64,000 bases of DNA from Ovoidimarina sp039190895 (GCA_039190895.1 JBCCXY010000001.1:66538-130537); one strand, 5' to 3'. Shown: positions 51,963-61,150, counted from the stretch's first letter. Numbers and translations: made by a program. Notes: generated from the letters alone by a model not told the origin.

Positions 51963-52038
51963 ACCGCCTCGCTCGACCCGCCGGTCGCGGCCAGCGAGCC
52001 TCTTGCCTGTTTTGCAACCCCGGGCGGTGGCTGTTTGG

Positions 52039-53763
52039 TCAGCGCATCTCTTCTGCCGGAGTTACTCCCAGAATACCTAATCCTGCTGAAATAACAACGG
52101 CTACTGCCCGCGGCAGGGCAATCTTCGCGGCTGTTGCCTGCGGGTCGCCCTCGTGCAGGAAGCGGAGGTTTGGATGATCGTTGCCCTTGTTCCACAGCGC
52201 GTGGAACTCTGACGCCAATTCATAAAGATAAAACGCAACGCGATGCGGCTCATGATTGCGGGCGGCAATCTCGACCAGCCTGGGCCATTCGGCGATCTTC
52301 CGGGCCACTGCATACTCCGCCCCATCTTCCAAGACGGGATGGTCCGAATAGGGCAGTCCCAGCTCCTCCGCCTTGCGCATCACCGACCGCACCCGGGCAT
52401 GCGCGTACTGCACGTAGAACACCGGGTTGTCCTTCGACTGCTCCGTCACCCGTGCGAAGTCGAAATCCAGCGGCGCATCGTTCTTCCGCGTCAGCAGATG
52501 AAACCGCACGACATCCGGCCCCACCTCATCCACCACATCGCGCAGCGACACGAACGTCCCCGCCCGCTTCGACATCTTGAACGGCTCGCCATTCTTAAAC
52601 AGCCGCACCAGCTGCGTCAGCTTCACGTCCAGCGGAACCGACCCGTCGGACAGCGCCGACACAGTCGCCTTGATCCGCTTCACATACCCGCCATGATCCG
52701 CGCCGAACACGTTGATCAGCTCGTCAAACCCGCGAGATACCTTATCCGCGTGATACGCGATGTCCGGCGCGAAATACGTCCACGACCCGTCCGACTTCAT
52801 CACGGGACGATCCACATCGTCGCCATGCTCGGTCGACTTGAACAGCGTCTGCTCACGCGGCTCCCAATCCTCGGGCGTTTTCCCCTTAGGCGGCTCCAGG
52901 ACGCCCTCGTAGATCAGCCCGCGATCCCGCAGTCCCTGTAGGGCATCCTCGATCCGCGACGTCCCGTAGAGCGACTTTTCACTGAAATACACGTCCATCT
53001 CGACGCCCAACGCGTCCAGATCCGCCCGGATCGTCTCCATCATCTTCTCGGTGGCGAACTCCCGAACCTCGGCGAGCCAGTACTGCTCCCCCTTGTCGAG
53101 GAAGTCGTCGCCCACCTTGTCTTTCAGCGCCTCGCCGACCGCGACAAGATAGTCGCCGGGATACAGCCCCTCGGCAATCTCAGGCACCAGCCCATGCGCC
53201 TCCCGATACCGCTCATAAGTCGACCGGGCGAGCACATCGACCTGCGCCCCCGCATCGTTGATGTAGTACTCGCGCGTCACATCGTACCCGGCGGCCTCCA
53301 ACAGGCTGGCGAGCGCATCGCCAAAGACCGCCCCCCGCGTGTGCCCGACATGCAAGGGGCCGGTAGGGTTCGCCGACACGAACTCCACATTCACCTTCAC
53401 GCCCGCACCCATGCCGGAATGCCCGAACGCCGGGCCCGCATCGATGGCCTCACTGACCACATCGTGCCAGACTTTCCCGTCCAGGATCAGGTTCAAGAAC
53501 CCGGGCCCCGCCACCTCGGCCACCGCAACCCGGTCCTCGGACTTCAGCCGCTTCGCGAGGTCTTCAGCGATCGCGCGCGGGTTCTTCCCGGCAGGCTTGG
53601 CGAGCACCATCGCCGCATTCGTTGCCATATCGCCATGCGCCGCATCGCGCGGCGGCTCCACCGTCACGTTCCCATAATCCAGCCCACCGGGCAGGGCGCC
53701 ATCCGCTACCATGGCATCCAGCTCCTCGATCACGAGACGGCGAATTTCAGCGAATACGTTCAT
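52039..53763 (-). CDS. argS: Arginyl-tRNA synthetase
   Basis: 574 residues from ATG 53763 (MNVFAEIRRL); an ATG two codons earlier is possible, and the open frame to 53973 is not conserved. Class I HIGH motif is in ANPTGPLHVGHTRGAVFGD, and a KMSKR-like site is present as FKMSKRAGTFVSL. The N-terminal Add1 and C-terminal anticodon-binding DALR domain are complete. Confidence 0.96.
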   Translation of the reverse strand: MNVFAEIRRLVIEELDAMVADGALPGGLDYGNVTVEPPRDAAHGDMATNAAMVLAKPAGKNPRAIAEDLAKRLKSEDRVAVAEVAGPGFLNLILDGKVWHDVVSEAIDAGPAFGHSGMGAGVKVNVEFVSANPTGPLHVGHTRGAVFGDALASLLEAAGYDVTREYYINDAGAQVDVLARSTYERYREAHGLVPEIAEGLYPGDYLVAVGEALKDKVGDDFLDKGEQYWLAEVREFATEKMMETIRADLDALGVEMDVYFSEKSLYGTSRIEDALQGLRDRGLIYEGVLEPPKGKTPEDWEPREQTLFKSTEHGDDVDRPVMKSDGSWTYFAPDIAYHADKVSRGFDELINVFGADHGGYVKRIKATVSALSDGSVPLDVKLTQLVRLFKNGEPFKMSKRAGTFVSLRDVVDEVGPDVVRFHLLTRKNDAPLDFDFARVTEQSKDNPVFYVQYAHARVRSVMRKAEELGLPYSDHPVLEDGAEYAVARKIAEWPRLVEIAARNHEPHRVAFYLYELASEFHALWNKGNDHPNLRFLHEGDPQATAAKIALPRAVAVVISAGLGILGVTPAEEMR

Positions 53764-53850
53764 AGCCATGCGCTCCGGGGTGGTTGCCACGCGGTGTACC
53801 ACCCCCACCGCGTGGGTCAACGTGGCCGTGTCCGAGGGGCAATCTGAATT

Positions 53851-53873
53851 GTAGGGTGCGGGAAGACCGCGCG
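53851..53873 (+). repeat. Degenerate GTAG repeat
   Basis: GTAG followed by GGTGCGG, 5 bases and CCGCGC, pairing with one wobble. It lies in the 275-base argS upstream region, which otherwise shows no clear promoter or gene. Confidence 0.4.
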
Positions 53874-54038
53874 GAATCAAGGCCGCAGGCCGCCGCGCAT
53901 CGACGGGCCCACCCGAGGCCCGCCAACGCGCGGCTACCCGAACCGCAACCAACTCCAGCGCAGCAATGCGCAATATCCGGGTCGTGGCGCTCGGTCCAAA
54001 GTCGCTAGCAAAGGCACCTAGAAAAACAGGAGCCGACC

Positions 54039-54512
54039 ATGAACTTCCAAATCCACCCCCTGCGCGCCGAGGACTCTGCGCACCTGTTCACCCTCACCGA
54101 CGAAGAGCTCGCGTCACAGCAGGCACGCCGCCAAATCGTAACCCAGAAGCCCGGAACACCCTGCCGAGTCAGCATGCAGGATGCCGATATCGGCGAGACG
54201 GCGATCCTGTTTAATTACCAGCACCAGCCAGAGAACAGCCCCTACCGCGCAAGCCACGCCGTGTTCGTGCGCGAGAACGCCAAACAGGCCGTTCTAGACG
54301 TCAACGAAGTGCCAGAGGTCATCCGCTCCCGCCTCATCTCCCTGCGCTTCTTCGACAAGGAACACATGATGATCGACGCCGACGTCGTCCAAGGCGAAAC
54401 CGTCGCCCAAGCGCTATCCGATGCGTTTGAGAATGACGACATAGCGTATGCTCATCTTCACAACGCAAAGCCAGGCTGCTTCGCGGCATCAGCCCATCGG
54501 GTGATTGATTGA
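54039..54512 (+). CDS. DUF1203-family protein
   Basis: 157 residues starting MNFQIHPLRAED, with GGAG 8 bases upstream. CRVSMQDADIGETAILFNYQ and NSPYRASHAVFVRE fit what I remember of DUF1203. Probably cytoplasmic. Function unknown; it is followed at 54565 by a small lipoprotein gene. Confidence 0.8.
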   Translation: MNFQIHPLRAEDSAHLFTLTDEELASQQARRQIVTQKPGTPCRVSMQDADIGETAILFNYQHQPENSPYRASHAVFVRENAKQAVLDVNEVPEVIRSRLISLRFFDKEHMMIDADVVQGETVAQALSDAFENDDIAYAHLHNAKPGCFAASAHRVID

Positions 54513-54564
54513 GAGACGGGTCGGGCGCATATATAAGGAGACCCTGATATCGAAGGACGTCCCA

Positions 54565-54771
54565 TTGCGCTACGATCGAGTGTTCCTGCCAACCACACTG
54601 GCCGTTTTGCTGACTGCCTGCGGTCACCAGAACAAAGTCGAAATCCCGAACGGTGGCGCTGCCATTTCCGGCACTGCCGTCATGGGCGTCGGGCGCGGCG
54701 CTGACGGCCAGACAGGCCTCATCTCAGGCGTGAAGGACTTGAACATCGTCGTCGGCGCGACGCTGGAATAA
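54565..54771 (+). CDS. Small lipoprotein
   Basis: 68 residues from TTG 54565, with GAAGGA 7 bases upstream; an earlier TTG at 54505 would overlap the preceding gene. A hydrophobic stretch ends in the lipobox LLTACG. After the cysteine there are only about 45 residues, Gly-rich and low in complexity, ending VGATLE. Probably an outer-membrane or inner-membrane small lipoprotein of unknown role. Confidence 0.55.
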   Translation: MRYDRVFLPTTLAVLLTACGHQNKVEIPNGGAAISGTAVMGVGRGADGQTGLISGVKDLNIVVGATLE

Positions 54772-54813
54772 CAATCGCCCGAGTGGCCTCCGGCCCGAAG
54801 CCAGTTGCTACAC

Positions 54814-55209
54814 CTAAGCAGGATCCTTCATTTCGATAATCTGGATAAGGTTCCCGCAAGTGTCGTTGAACACGGCCATACGAACCGGGCCGGCCTCCAC
54901 CGGCCCAACCGTAAACGTAACGCCCAGATCGTTGAGCCTTTTGTATTCCGCATCAAGATCGTAGACCCGAAACGAATGGGCCGGGATCCCGTCCGCCACG
55001 AGCGCCCGCTTGAAAGGGTTCACAGCCGGATGGTCGCTTGGCTCCAGCAGCAACTCCGTCCCCTCGGGGTCCTCATCGGACACGACCGTAAGCCACCGGT
55101 TTGAGCCAATTGGAACGTTGTTCTTTACGGTGAACCCGAGGACCTCTGTATAGAACGCCTGCGCCTTGTCCTGATCGTCTACGAAGACGCTTGTCACGTG
55201 GATCCTCAT
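54814..55209 (-). CDS. VOC-family (glyoxalase-like) protein
   Basis: 131 residues forming two beta-alpha-beta-beta-beta modules: VTSVFVDDQDKAQAFYTEVLGF and HSFRVYDLDAEYKRLNDLG, ending DTCGNLIQIIEM. Metal-ligand candidates are His4, Glu52 and the terminal Glu. It may be a dioxygenase-like or resistance-type enzyme; the substrate is unknown. It starts on the stop codon of dgt, so it is coupled to it. Confidence 0.85.
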   Translation of the reverse strand: MRIHVTSVFVDDQDKAQAFYTEVLGFTVKNNVPIGSNRWLTVVSDEDPEGTELLLEPSDHPAVNPFKRALVADGIPAHSFRVYDLDAEYKRLNDLGVTFTVGPVEAGPVRMAVFNDTCGNLIQIIEMKDPA

Positions 55210-56372
55210 CAGGCCGACCGATCCAATGAGGCCGACGGAATAAACCGCTCATGACACTGCAACGCGAACCGGTCCGTCATCCCCGCGATGTAATCCGACA
55301 CGATCCGCGCCAGCGCCGCTTCGTCTGCCGCCTCGGCTACGTCCTTGCGCCATTGCTTCGGAAGCTGATCGGGATGCGCCATGAAAAACGGGAACAGGTC
55401 GCGCACGACTGCCGTCACCTCCTCTCGCATCTGCACGACGCTCGGCGCCCGGTACATCCGCTCAAACAGGAACGCGCGGATCACCTTCAGCTCCTCGAAT
55501 ATCCCATCCGAGAACTGCACCACCGTCCGCCCAGCATGCCGAATATCACGCGGTGACTGCGCGCCGATCTCGATCAGGTTTGCCCGCGCCACGGCGATCA
55601 CATCCTCCACCAGCACCCCAAAGAACCGCCGCAACGCCTCGTGCCGGCGGCGGTAATAGTTCAGCCCCGGATACCGCTGATCCACCTCCGCGAACATATC
55701 CCGCAGGATCGGCAATTCGGCCAACTCGTCGGTCGAGAACAGTTCCGCCCGCAACCCGTCATGCAGGTCGTGGTGGTTGTACGCCACATCATCCGAAATC
55801 GCCGCCACCTGCGCTTCGGCGCTCGCATGGGTGTCCAGCTCCAGATCCTGCCGCGTCTGACACTCCGCCAGCGCCCACGGCAGCGCGCCCTCCACCGGAC
55901 CGTTATGCTTGGCCAGGCCCTCCAGCGTCTCCCACGTCAGGTTGAGCCCGTCGAACTCCGCGTAGTGCCGCTCCAGCGAGGTCACGATCCGGATCGCCTG
56001 CGCGTTGTGATCGAACCCGCCATAGGGCGCCATCAGCTCCTGCAGTGCATCCTCGCCCGTATGCCCGAACGGCGTGTGCCCCAGGTCATGCGCCAGCGCC
56101 AACGCCTCTGTCAGCTCCAGATCCAGCTCCAGCACCCCGGCAATCGTCCGCGCCACCTGCGCAACCTCCAGCGAGTGCGTCAGCCGCGTCCGGAAGTAAT
56201 CGCCCTCATGCTCGATAAAGACCTGCGTCTTGTGCTTGAGGCGCCGGAAAGCGGAGGCATGGATGATCCGATCCCGATCCCGCTGCCAGCACGTGCGAAA
56301 CGTCGACTCCTCCTCGGGATAAAGCCGCCCCCGGCTCTCTACGGGGCGCGACGCATAGGCCGCACGCGCCAT
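55209..56372 (-). CDS. dgt: Deoxyguanosinetriphosphate triphosphohydrolase-like protein
   Basis: 387 residues, HD superfamily. RLKHKTQVF, RLTHSLEVAQ and LAHDLGHTPFGHTGED give the HD metal site, and SDDVAYNHHDLHDGLRA the later part. Family members hydrolyse dNTPs to nucleoside and tripolyphosphate, adjusting dNTP pools. This is the shorter type-2 variant found in many proteobacteria. ATG 56372 is preceded by AGGAA. Confidence 0.9.
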   Translation of the reverse strand: MARAAYASRPVESRGRLYPEEESTFRTCWQRDRDRIIHASAFRRLKHKTQVFIEHEGDYFRTRLTHSLEVAQVARTIAGVLELDLELTEALALAHDLGHTPFGHTGEDALQELMAPYGGFDHNAQAIRIVTSLERHYAEFDGLNLTWETLEGLAKHNGPVEGALPWALAECQTRQDLELDTHASAEAQVAAISDDVAYNHHDLHDGLRAELFSTDELAELPILRDMFAEVDQRYPGLNYYRRRHEALRRFFGVLVEDVIAVARANLIEIGAQSPRDIRHAGRTVVQFSDGIFEELKVIRAFLFERMYRAPSVVQMREEVTAVVRDLFPFFMAHPDQLPKQWRKDVAEAADEAALARIVSDYIAGMTDRFALQCHERFIPSASLDRSA

Positions 56373-56433
56373 GACACGTTCCTTTCAGGTCCACCGCCTA
56401 CATAGCGAACCGCCCCCGGAAACCGCCAGTGTC

Positions 56434-56490
56434 TTCTTCTGGCCGAAAATACTCCGGGGGGTATGGGGGGCTGGCCCCCCAGCGGATCGC
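56434..56490 (-). repeat. Intergenic element with C-rich/G-rich hairpin (second copy)
   Basis: Contains TTCTGGCCGAAAATACTCC and the hairpin TGGGGGG-CTGG-CCCCCCA (56464-56481). It lies between dgt and sufE and matches 50958-51009 apart from a few bases. Confidence 0.6.
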
Positions 56491-56504
56491 CGTCAGGCGA
56501 AACC

Positions 56505-56912
56505 TCAGGCCGCAGACGCAACCGTCCGGATGCGCTCCACCATCGCGCGAAGCCCGTTGGACCGCTGGGCGCTGAGATGTTCATCCAGCCCCAGACGCGC
56601 CAACTGTTCCGCCGCGTCCACGCCGGGCACATCGGTCACAGGCCTGTCGTTGTACAAGGCCCCAAGTACCGCAATCAGCCCCCGCACGATCATCGCGTCG
56701 GAATCGCCGCGGAAGCGGAAGGTGGGGCCGTCGATCTCGGGCACAAGCCAAACTTGGCTCGCGCAGCCTTCCACCTTTGTGGCAGGCACCTTTAGCGCAT
56801 CCTCCAACGGCGCCATCGCCTTGCCCATGTCGATGACATGGCGGTAGCGGTCTTCCCAGTCGTCCAGAAAGTCGAAGGTTTCGACGATGTCTTCAAAGGC
56901 CTCGGTGCTCAT
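56505..56912 (-). CDS. sufE: Cysteine desulfuration protein SufE
   Basis: 135 residues from ATG 56912; a GTG three codons earlier is possible. FDFLDDWEDRYRHVIDMGK opens the family and the sulfur-accepting cysteine is in VEGCASQVWL. It takes persulfide from SufS and passes it to the SufBCD scaffold. No other suf gene is in the window. Confidence 0.92.
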   Translation of the reverse strand: MSTEAFEDIVETFDFLDDWEDRYRHVIDMGKAMAPLEDALKVPATKVEGCASQVWLVPEIDGPTFRFRGDSDAMIVRGLIAVLGALYNDRPVTDVPGVDAAEQLARLGLDEHLSAQRSNGLRAMVERIRTVASAA

Positions 56913-57018
56913 GCCCGTCACCTAGGCGCACCAGCGTGAAACGTCCAGTCACACCCGGCCTTTTCAGCCGTGCATCAATCGGATACGCCAAGGCGGCAGG
57001 GAAGCCGGGGCCGGAACC

Positions 57019-57471
57019 ATGATCAATCGTATCGCACTTGTTGTTACCCTTCTGGCGGTGCTCGCCAGTTGCGGCCGGATCGCGGAGAGCCGCCTGAACC
57101 CGTTCAACTGGTTCGGCCGGGACCGCGCGGTTGCAGCGGCCGAACTTGCTGTTGTTGCAGAAGACCCGCGCCCTCTGGTGTCGCAGGTCACTTCCGTGAC
57201 GATTGAGCAGACCCCGGGGGGCGCCATCCTGCGGGCCGTCGGCCTTCCACCGCGCCAGGGCTTCTGGGAACCCGCGCTGTTGGGGCCAGACCGACAGGGC
57301 GACATTCTGGTCTTCCAGTTGCGGGCCGAGATGCCGCCGACGGCGACCCGCGTGTCGACGCAGCCGTCGCGGGAACTCGTCGTGGGCGCGTTTATCAGCG
57401 AACAGACGCTGGCCGGGGTGCGCGAGATCCAGGTGCTTGGCGCGCAGGCCTCGCGCGCCATCAGCCGCTGA
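57019..57471 (+). CDS. Lipoprotein of unknown function
   Basis: 150 residues with a lipoprotein signal ending in LLAVLASCG (cysteine at 18). The mature part has IEQTPGGAILRAVGLPPRQGF and FQLRAEMPP, a beta-rich pattern I associate with uncharacterised Rhodobacterales lipoproteins. It stands alone; the patatin gene converges on it. Confidence 0.75.
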   Translation: MINRIALVVTLLAVLASCGRIAESRLNPFNWFGRDRAVAAAELAVVAEDPRPLVSQVTSVTIEQTPGGAILRAVGLPPRQGFWEPALLGPDRQGDILVFQLRAEMPPTATRVSTQPSRELVVGAFISEQTLAGVREIQVLGAQASRAISR

Positions 57472-57499
57472 TCCGGGCGCAGCCCACCGGTCTCGCGCG

Positions 57500-58855
57500 T
57501 TAGCGAAACATAGCGTGGGTGTCGACACTGGCCTCTTTGCCGATCTTCGCCTTGTGGTCTTTCAGGAATCCCTCCGCCGCGGCGCGTCCGGCGGTTTTCA
57601 GGCTGTCGAGGATCGGCACGGTTGGGACAAGCTTGGTCGCGACGCTCAGTTCTCGCATCAGGGGATCGTCAGCGATCATGTGGATCAGCACCTTCTTCAT
57701 CGCCCCTTTCGGGATGCTGCCGTCCTCTAGCAGGCGAGAAACGAAGTCGATGGCCCGCAATTCCCTCAACAGCGACGAGTTAAAGCTGATCTCGTTGATC
57801 CGGTTCTGGATATCCTGCGGGGTGACAGGCACGTTCTCACGTTCAAGCGGATTGATGTTCACAATGACGATGTCATCCGGAAGCCCGGGCCGGAACAAGG
57901 GAAACAGCGCCGGGTTGCCCATGTAGCCGCCATCCCAGAAGGCCTCGCACTGCCCCGTCTTGGGGTCGTCGATTTCCACCGCCTGGAACAGGGTCGGCAG
58001 GCAGGCCGAGGCGAGGAGGACATCGGTGTTGATCTCTTCATGCTCGAACACGCGAACCTTGCCGGTGCGCACATTCGTCGCCGACACAAACAACGACGGC
58101 TCGACGCGGGCGCAGACACGTTCGTATTCGAACTTCGCCGCAATCGGCTCCAGCGGATTGCGGTAGAACGGGCCTAGCCAATAGGGAGAGGTCATCCGGC
58201 TCGCCGTCTCGATCACCGAAAAGGGCAGCGAATACTCCAGCGCCTGCGCAATCGCCCCAGGCGCCGGGGATATTGTGGACATCCAATGCGTCATCCGCAG
58301 ATCGCCCTGTGCGGCGACCTTGTTCCACAGCCAGTCGAGGTTGGCCTTCGCACCTTCGCGCCCTCCGGCGAGCATGCCCGCCTTGAACGCCGCCCCGTTG
58401 AGCGCCCCAGCCGAGGTGCCGGAAATGGCGGCAACCTCGATCTCGTCATCCTCCAGCAGCCGGTCAAGCACGCCCCAAGTGAACGCGCCATGGGCGCCAC
58501 CGCCCTGCAGGGCAAGGTTGATGCGTTTTGTCTTGGGCGCCGCGCGTTCCGCTTTGGGCGCCGCTTTTGGCTTGGGATTGTCCGCTGCCTTCGCTTTGGC
58601 GGTCTTCGCTTTGGGCGCGACCTTGGCGGTTTTCACAGGCTTGGGCTCTGCAGCCTCGGGCTTGTGTGACGGTGCCTTTGCCTTGGCGGTCTTGGCCGCC
58701 TTTGGCGCAGGCTTGGCAGTAGTTTCGGGCTTGGGCTGCGCAGCCTCCGGCTGCGGGGTTGAGGGCCGCTTGCCAGCAGCAGTGGCCGCCGGCTTGGGTC
58801 GGGGCTTGGGCTTGGGCGCCGCGTTCGACGGGGGGCTCTTGCGGGGCGGGCTCAC
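57500..58855 (-). CDS. Patatin-like phospholipase with basic Lys/Ala/Pro N-terminal tail
   Basis: 451 residues. The first about 110 are almost only Lys, Ala, Pro and Thr, histone H1-like (KPAPKAAKTAKAKAPSHKP). The patatin domain follows with oxyanion loop LQGGGAHGAF, nucleophile GTSAG and the dyad Asp in DGGYMGNP, so the Ser-Asp dyad is complete. Patatins hydrolyse acyl esters. It overlaps bdhA by 4 bases, tying it to 3-hydroxybutyrate metabolism; a role in PHB or lipid turnover is inferred. The tail could bind DNA or granules, like the Ala-Lys-Pro tails of PhaF phasins. Confidence 0.85.
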   Translation of the reverse strand: MSPPRKSPPSNAAPKPKPRPKPAATAAGKRPSTPQPEAAQPKPETTAKPAPKAAKTAKAKAPSHKPEAAEPKPVKTAKVAPKAKTAKAKAADNPKPKAAPKAERAAPKTKRINLALQGGGAHGAFTWGVLDRLLEDDEIEVAAISGTSAGALNGAAFKAGMLAGGREGAKANLDWLWNKVAAQGDLRMTHWMSTISPAPGAIAQALEYSLPFSVIETASRMTSPYWLGPFYRNPLEPIAAKFEYERVCARVEPSLFVSATNVRTGKVRVFEHEEINTDVLLASACLPTLFQAVEIDDPKTGQCEAFWDGGYMGNPALFPLFRPGLPDDIVIVNINPLERENVPVTPQDIQNRINEISFNSSLLRELRAIDFVSRLLEDGSIPKGAMKKVLIHMIADDPLMRELSVATKLVPTVPILDSLKTAGRAAAEGFLKDHKAKIGKEASVDTHAMFR

Positions 58856-59625
58856 AGGGCGGTCCAGCCGCCGTCAACGCTGATCGTCGTGCCGGTGATC
58901 TGCGCCGCAGCGTTGGTGCAGAGGAACAGGCAGGTGCCGCCCATTTGCTCGGTCGTGGCGAACTCGCGAGAGGGCTGGCGGGTGAGCATCACCTCACGGA
59001 TCACCGTCTCGCGGTCCATGTCGTATTCCTTCATGGTGTCAGGGATCTGCGCCTCGACAAGCGGCGTCAGGACATAGCCCGGGCAGATGGCGTTGCAGGT
59101 GATCGGCTCCTCCGCCGTCTCCAGCGCGGTGACCTTGGTGAGGCCGACCACTCCGTGCTTCGCTGCCACATAGGCCGATTTGTAGGGCGACGCCGTCAGC
59201 CCATGGGCCGAAGCGATGTTGACTACCCTGCCCCAACCCGCCGCGCGCATCACCGGCAGCGCAGCGGCCGTTGTGTGGAACGCCGAGGACATGTTGATCG
59301 CGATGATTGCGTCCCATGAGCCTGCCGGAAACTCCGGAATAGGCGCCACGTGCTGGATGCCCGCGTTGTTCACAAGGATGTCGCAGGCCCCCGATTTTTC
59401 GATCAGCGCCCGGCACTCGTCACCCTTCGACATGTCCGCCTTGATGTACCGCGCCTCGACCCCGGTCTCCTCGCCGATCCGCTCCGCCAGTTCGTGGTCC
59501 TCGTCATTGTCGGTGTAGCTGTTGAGCACCACGTTCACGCCCGCCTTGGCGAGCTCTTCCGCAATCCCCAACCCGATGCCCGAGTTCGAGCCCGTGATCA
59601 CGGCGGTCTTTCCCTTGACGCTCAT
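58852..59625 (-). CDS. bdhA: 3-hydroxybutyrate dehydrogenase
   Basis: 257 residues from ATG 59625 (GGAG upstream; an ATG six codons earlier is less likely). Short-chain dehydrogenase with TGSNSGIGLGIAEELA, NNAGIQHVAPIPEFP and catalytic NIASAHGLTASPYKSAYVAAK. The HG-L-ASP pattern and the length match bacterial BdhA. It oxidises (R)-3-hydroxybutyrate, the PHB breakdown product, to acetoacetate with NAD. Confidence 0.93.
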   Translation of the reverse strand: MSVKGKTAVITGSNSGIGLGIAEELAKAGVNVVLNSYTDNDEDHELAERIGEETGVEARYIKADMSKGDECRALIEKSGACDILVNNAGIQHVAPIPEFPAGSWDAIIAINMSSAFHTTAAALPVMRAAGWGRVVNIASAHGLTASPYKSAYVAAKHGVVGLTKVTALETAEEPITCNAICPGYVLTPLVEAQIPDTMKEYDMDRETVIREVMLTRQPSREFATTEQMGGTCLFLCTNAAAQITGTTISVDGGWTAL

Positions 59626-59740
59626 CCTGCCAACTCCCTGCATTTTGCACTTGCAGCATCCTTAGCCATCGCGCCCCAGCGCCACAAGGATCACGAAACG
59701 CGATTGGACAGTCGCCGGACGCAGGCGTAACGGTTGGCGG

Positions 59741-60952
59741 ATGTCCGCGAGTGCCGTTCACGACAGCCCCTACGCCTGGGGCCGCCTTGCGCTGACGCTG
59801 GCTTGCGCCTGCGTCGGCAGCGTTGGCATGTGGGCGATCATCGCGCTTCTGCCGGACGTGGAGGCAGAGTTCGGGACAGACCGGGGCACCGTTTCGGCAG
59901 CCTATACCGTCTGCATGGTGGGCTTCGCGGCGGGCAGCCTTATGATCGGGCGCTGGGTGGACCGCTATGGCATCACGCCCGTTCTGATCGGGTCTGCGGT
60001 CGTGCTGGCGGCGGGCTTCGCGGCCTCGGCGGTATCGCCGACGATCTGGGGCGTCATCGTCACCCATCTGCTTATCGGCTTCGGCGCCGCGGCGTTCTTC
60101 GGCCCGCTGATCGCCGATATCTCTCACTGGTTCCTCGCTCGGCGGGGCATCGCGGTGGCGATCACGGCAAGCGGCAACTACCTCGCCGGGGCCATCTGGC
60201 CCCACGTTCTGACCGGCGTCACCGAAGCAAGCGGCTGGCGCGGCGCCTATCTGGTGCTCGCCGTGGTCGTGCCACTGATCGTGGTGCCCCTGTCCTTCGT
60301 CCTTCGCCGACAGGTCCCCGACGAGGCGGCGGCGATAGCAGACAGCGCCGCCTCCCTCCGCCGTCGCGCGACGGGGCTTTCGCCGCGCGCGTTGCAGGTG
60401 TTCCTGATGATCGCGGGCGTCGCGTGCTGCATGGCGATGGCCATGCCACAGGTGCACATCGTGGCGCTGTGCGTCGACATGGGCTTTGGCCCGACCGTGG
60501 GGGCGGAGATGCTGTCGCTGATGCTGCTTGGCGGGGTAACGTCGCGCCTGATCTCGGGGATGATTGCCGACCGGCTGGGCGGCGTGCTGACGCTCCTGAT
60601 CGGGTCCGTGATGCAGTGCATCGCGCTGTTTCTTTACCTGCCCGCAAACGGGATGACGTCGCTTTACATCGTTTCCCTGATCTTCGGGCTCAGCCAGGGC
60701 GGCATCGTGCCCGCCTACTCGATCATCGTCCGCGAATACATGCCCTCGCGTGAGGCCGGGGCCCGCGTCGGCTATGTCACCTTCGCGACGATCGTCGGGA
60801 TGGCAGGCGGCGGCTGGGTGTCAGGTTTGATTTACGACTGGACCGGAAGCTACGACCTCGCCTTCATCAATGGGATAGCCTGGAACGCCCTGAACATCGC
60901 CATTGTAGGTATGATTCTCTGGACAACCACCCGCCGCGTCGCACCCGCGTAA
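59741..60952 (+). CDS. Major facilitator superfamily transporter
   Basis: 403 residues, about twelve helices. Motif A-like GRWVDRYGITPVLIGSA follows helix 2. The pattern LIADISHWFLARRGIAVAI and TASGNYLAGAIWP resembles the oxalate/formate or monocarboxylate branch of MFS. It is divergent from bdhA (115 bases between starts), so ketone bodies, 3-hydroxybutyrate or another monocarboxylate are conceivable cargo. No strong ribosome site was seen. Confidence 0.85.
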   Translation: MSASAVHDSPYAWGRLALTLACACVGSVGMWAIIALLPDVEAEFGTDRGTVSAAYTVCMVGFAAGSLMIGRWVDRYGITPVLIGSAVVLAAGFAASAVSPTIWGVIVTHLLIGFGAAAFFGPLIADISHWFLARRGIAVAITASGNYLAGAIWPHVLTGVTEASGWRGAYLVLAVVVPLIVVPLSFVLRRQVPDEAAAIADSAASLRRRATGLSPRALQVFLMIAGVACCMAMAMPQVHIVALCVDMGFGPTVGAEMLSLMLLGGVTSRLISGMIADRLGGVLTLLIGSVMQCIALFLYLPANGMTSLYIVSLIFGLSQGGIVPAYSIIVREYMPSREAGARVGYVTFATIVGMAGGGWVSGLIYDWTGSYDLAFINGIAWNALNIAIVGMILWTTTRRVAPA

Positions 60953-60960
60953 GGCCCAAG

Positions 60961-61035
60961 AAAAAAACGCCCGCACAAGGCGGGCGTTAAGTTATTGAGG
61001 CAGGTTTCATACAGGCAAGAAACCTATCGAGCAGT
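60961..61035 (-). ncRNA. Candidate small RNA of about 75 nt
   Basis: On the minus strand a promoter at 61042-61070 is followed by a hairpin AGGTTTC-N10-GAAACCT (61002-61025) and an unpaired linker. A terminator hairpin AACGCCCGC-N5-GCGGGCGTT (60966-60988) then runs into a T-tract (60961-60965). No open frame with a ribosome site lies inside. The canonical T-run is on the minus strand, while the adjacent protein genes are all plus, so the terminator has no other client. Confidence 0.5.
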
Positions 61036-61041
61036 GCCCTC

Positions 61042-61070
61042 CTTATACGCAACGCGCCGCCCACGTCCAA
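61042..61070 (-). promoter_or_regulatory. Sigma-70-like promoter of the candidate small RNA
   Basis: Minus-strand TTGGAC (61070-61065), exactly 17 bases, TATAAG (61047-61042). The expected start is an A near 61035. A weaker plus-strand pair TTGAAA (61080-61085), 17 bases, TACGCT (61103-61108) could serve the binding-protein gene, making the promoters divergent. Confidence 0.55.
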
Positions 61071-61150
61071 GCTAAAAGTTTGAAAAGCCACGAGTCCCCG
61101 ACTACGCTCTCGCCAACATAGGGCAGAAAAGCACAGGGATTGGCGACAAA

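Noticed and set aside
60953..60990. Hairpin as plus-strand terminator of the MFS gene
   Set aside because: On the plus strand it is followed by TAAGTTATT, not a T-run; the canonical T-run is on the minus strand, so I assigned it to the small-RNA candidate. It may still slow plus-strand transcription.
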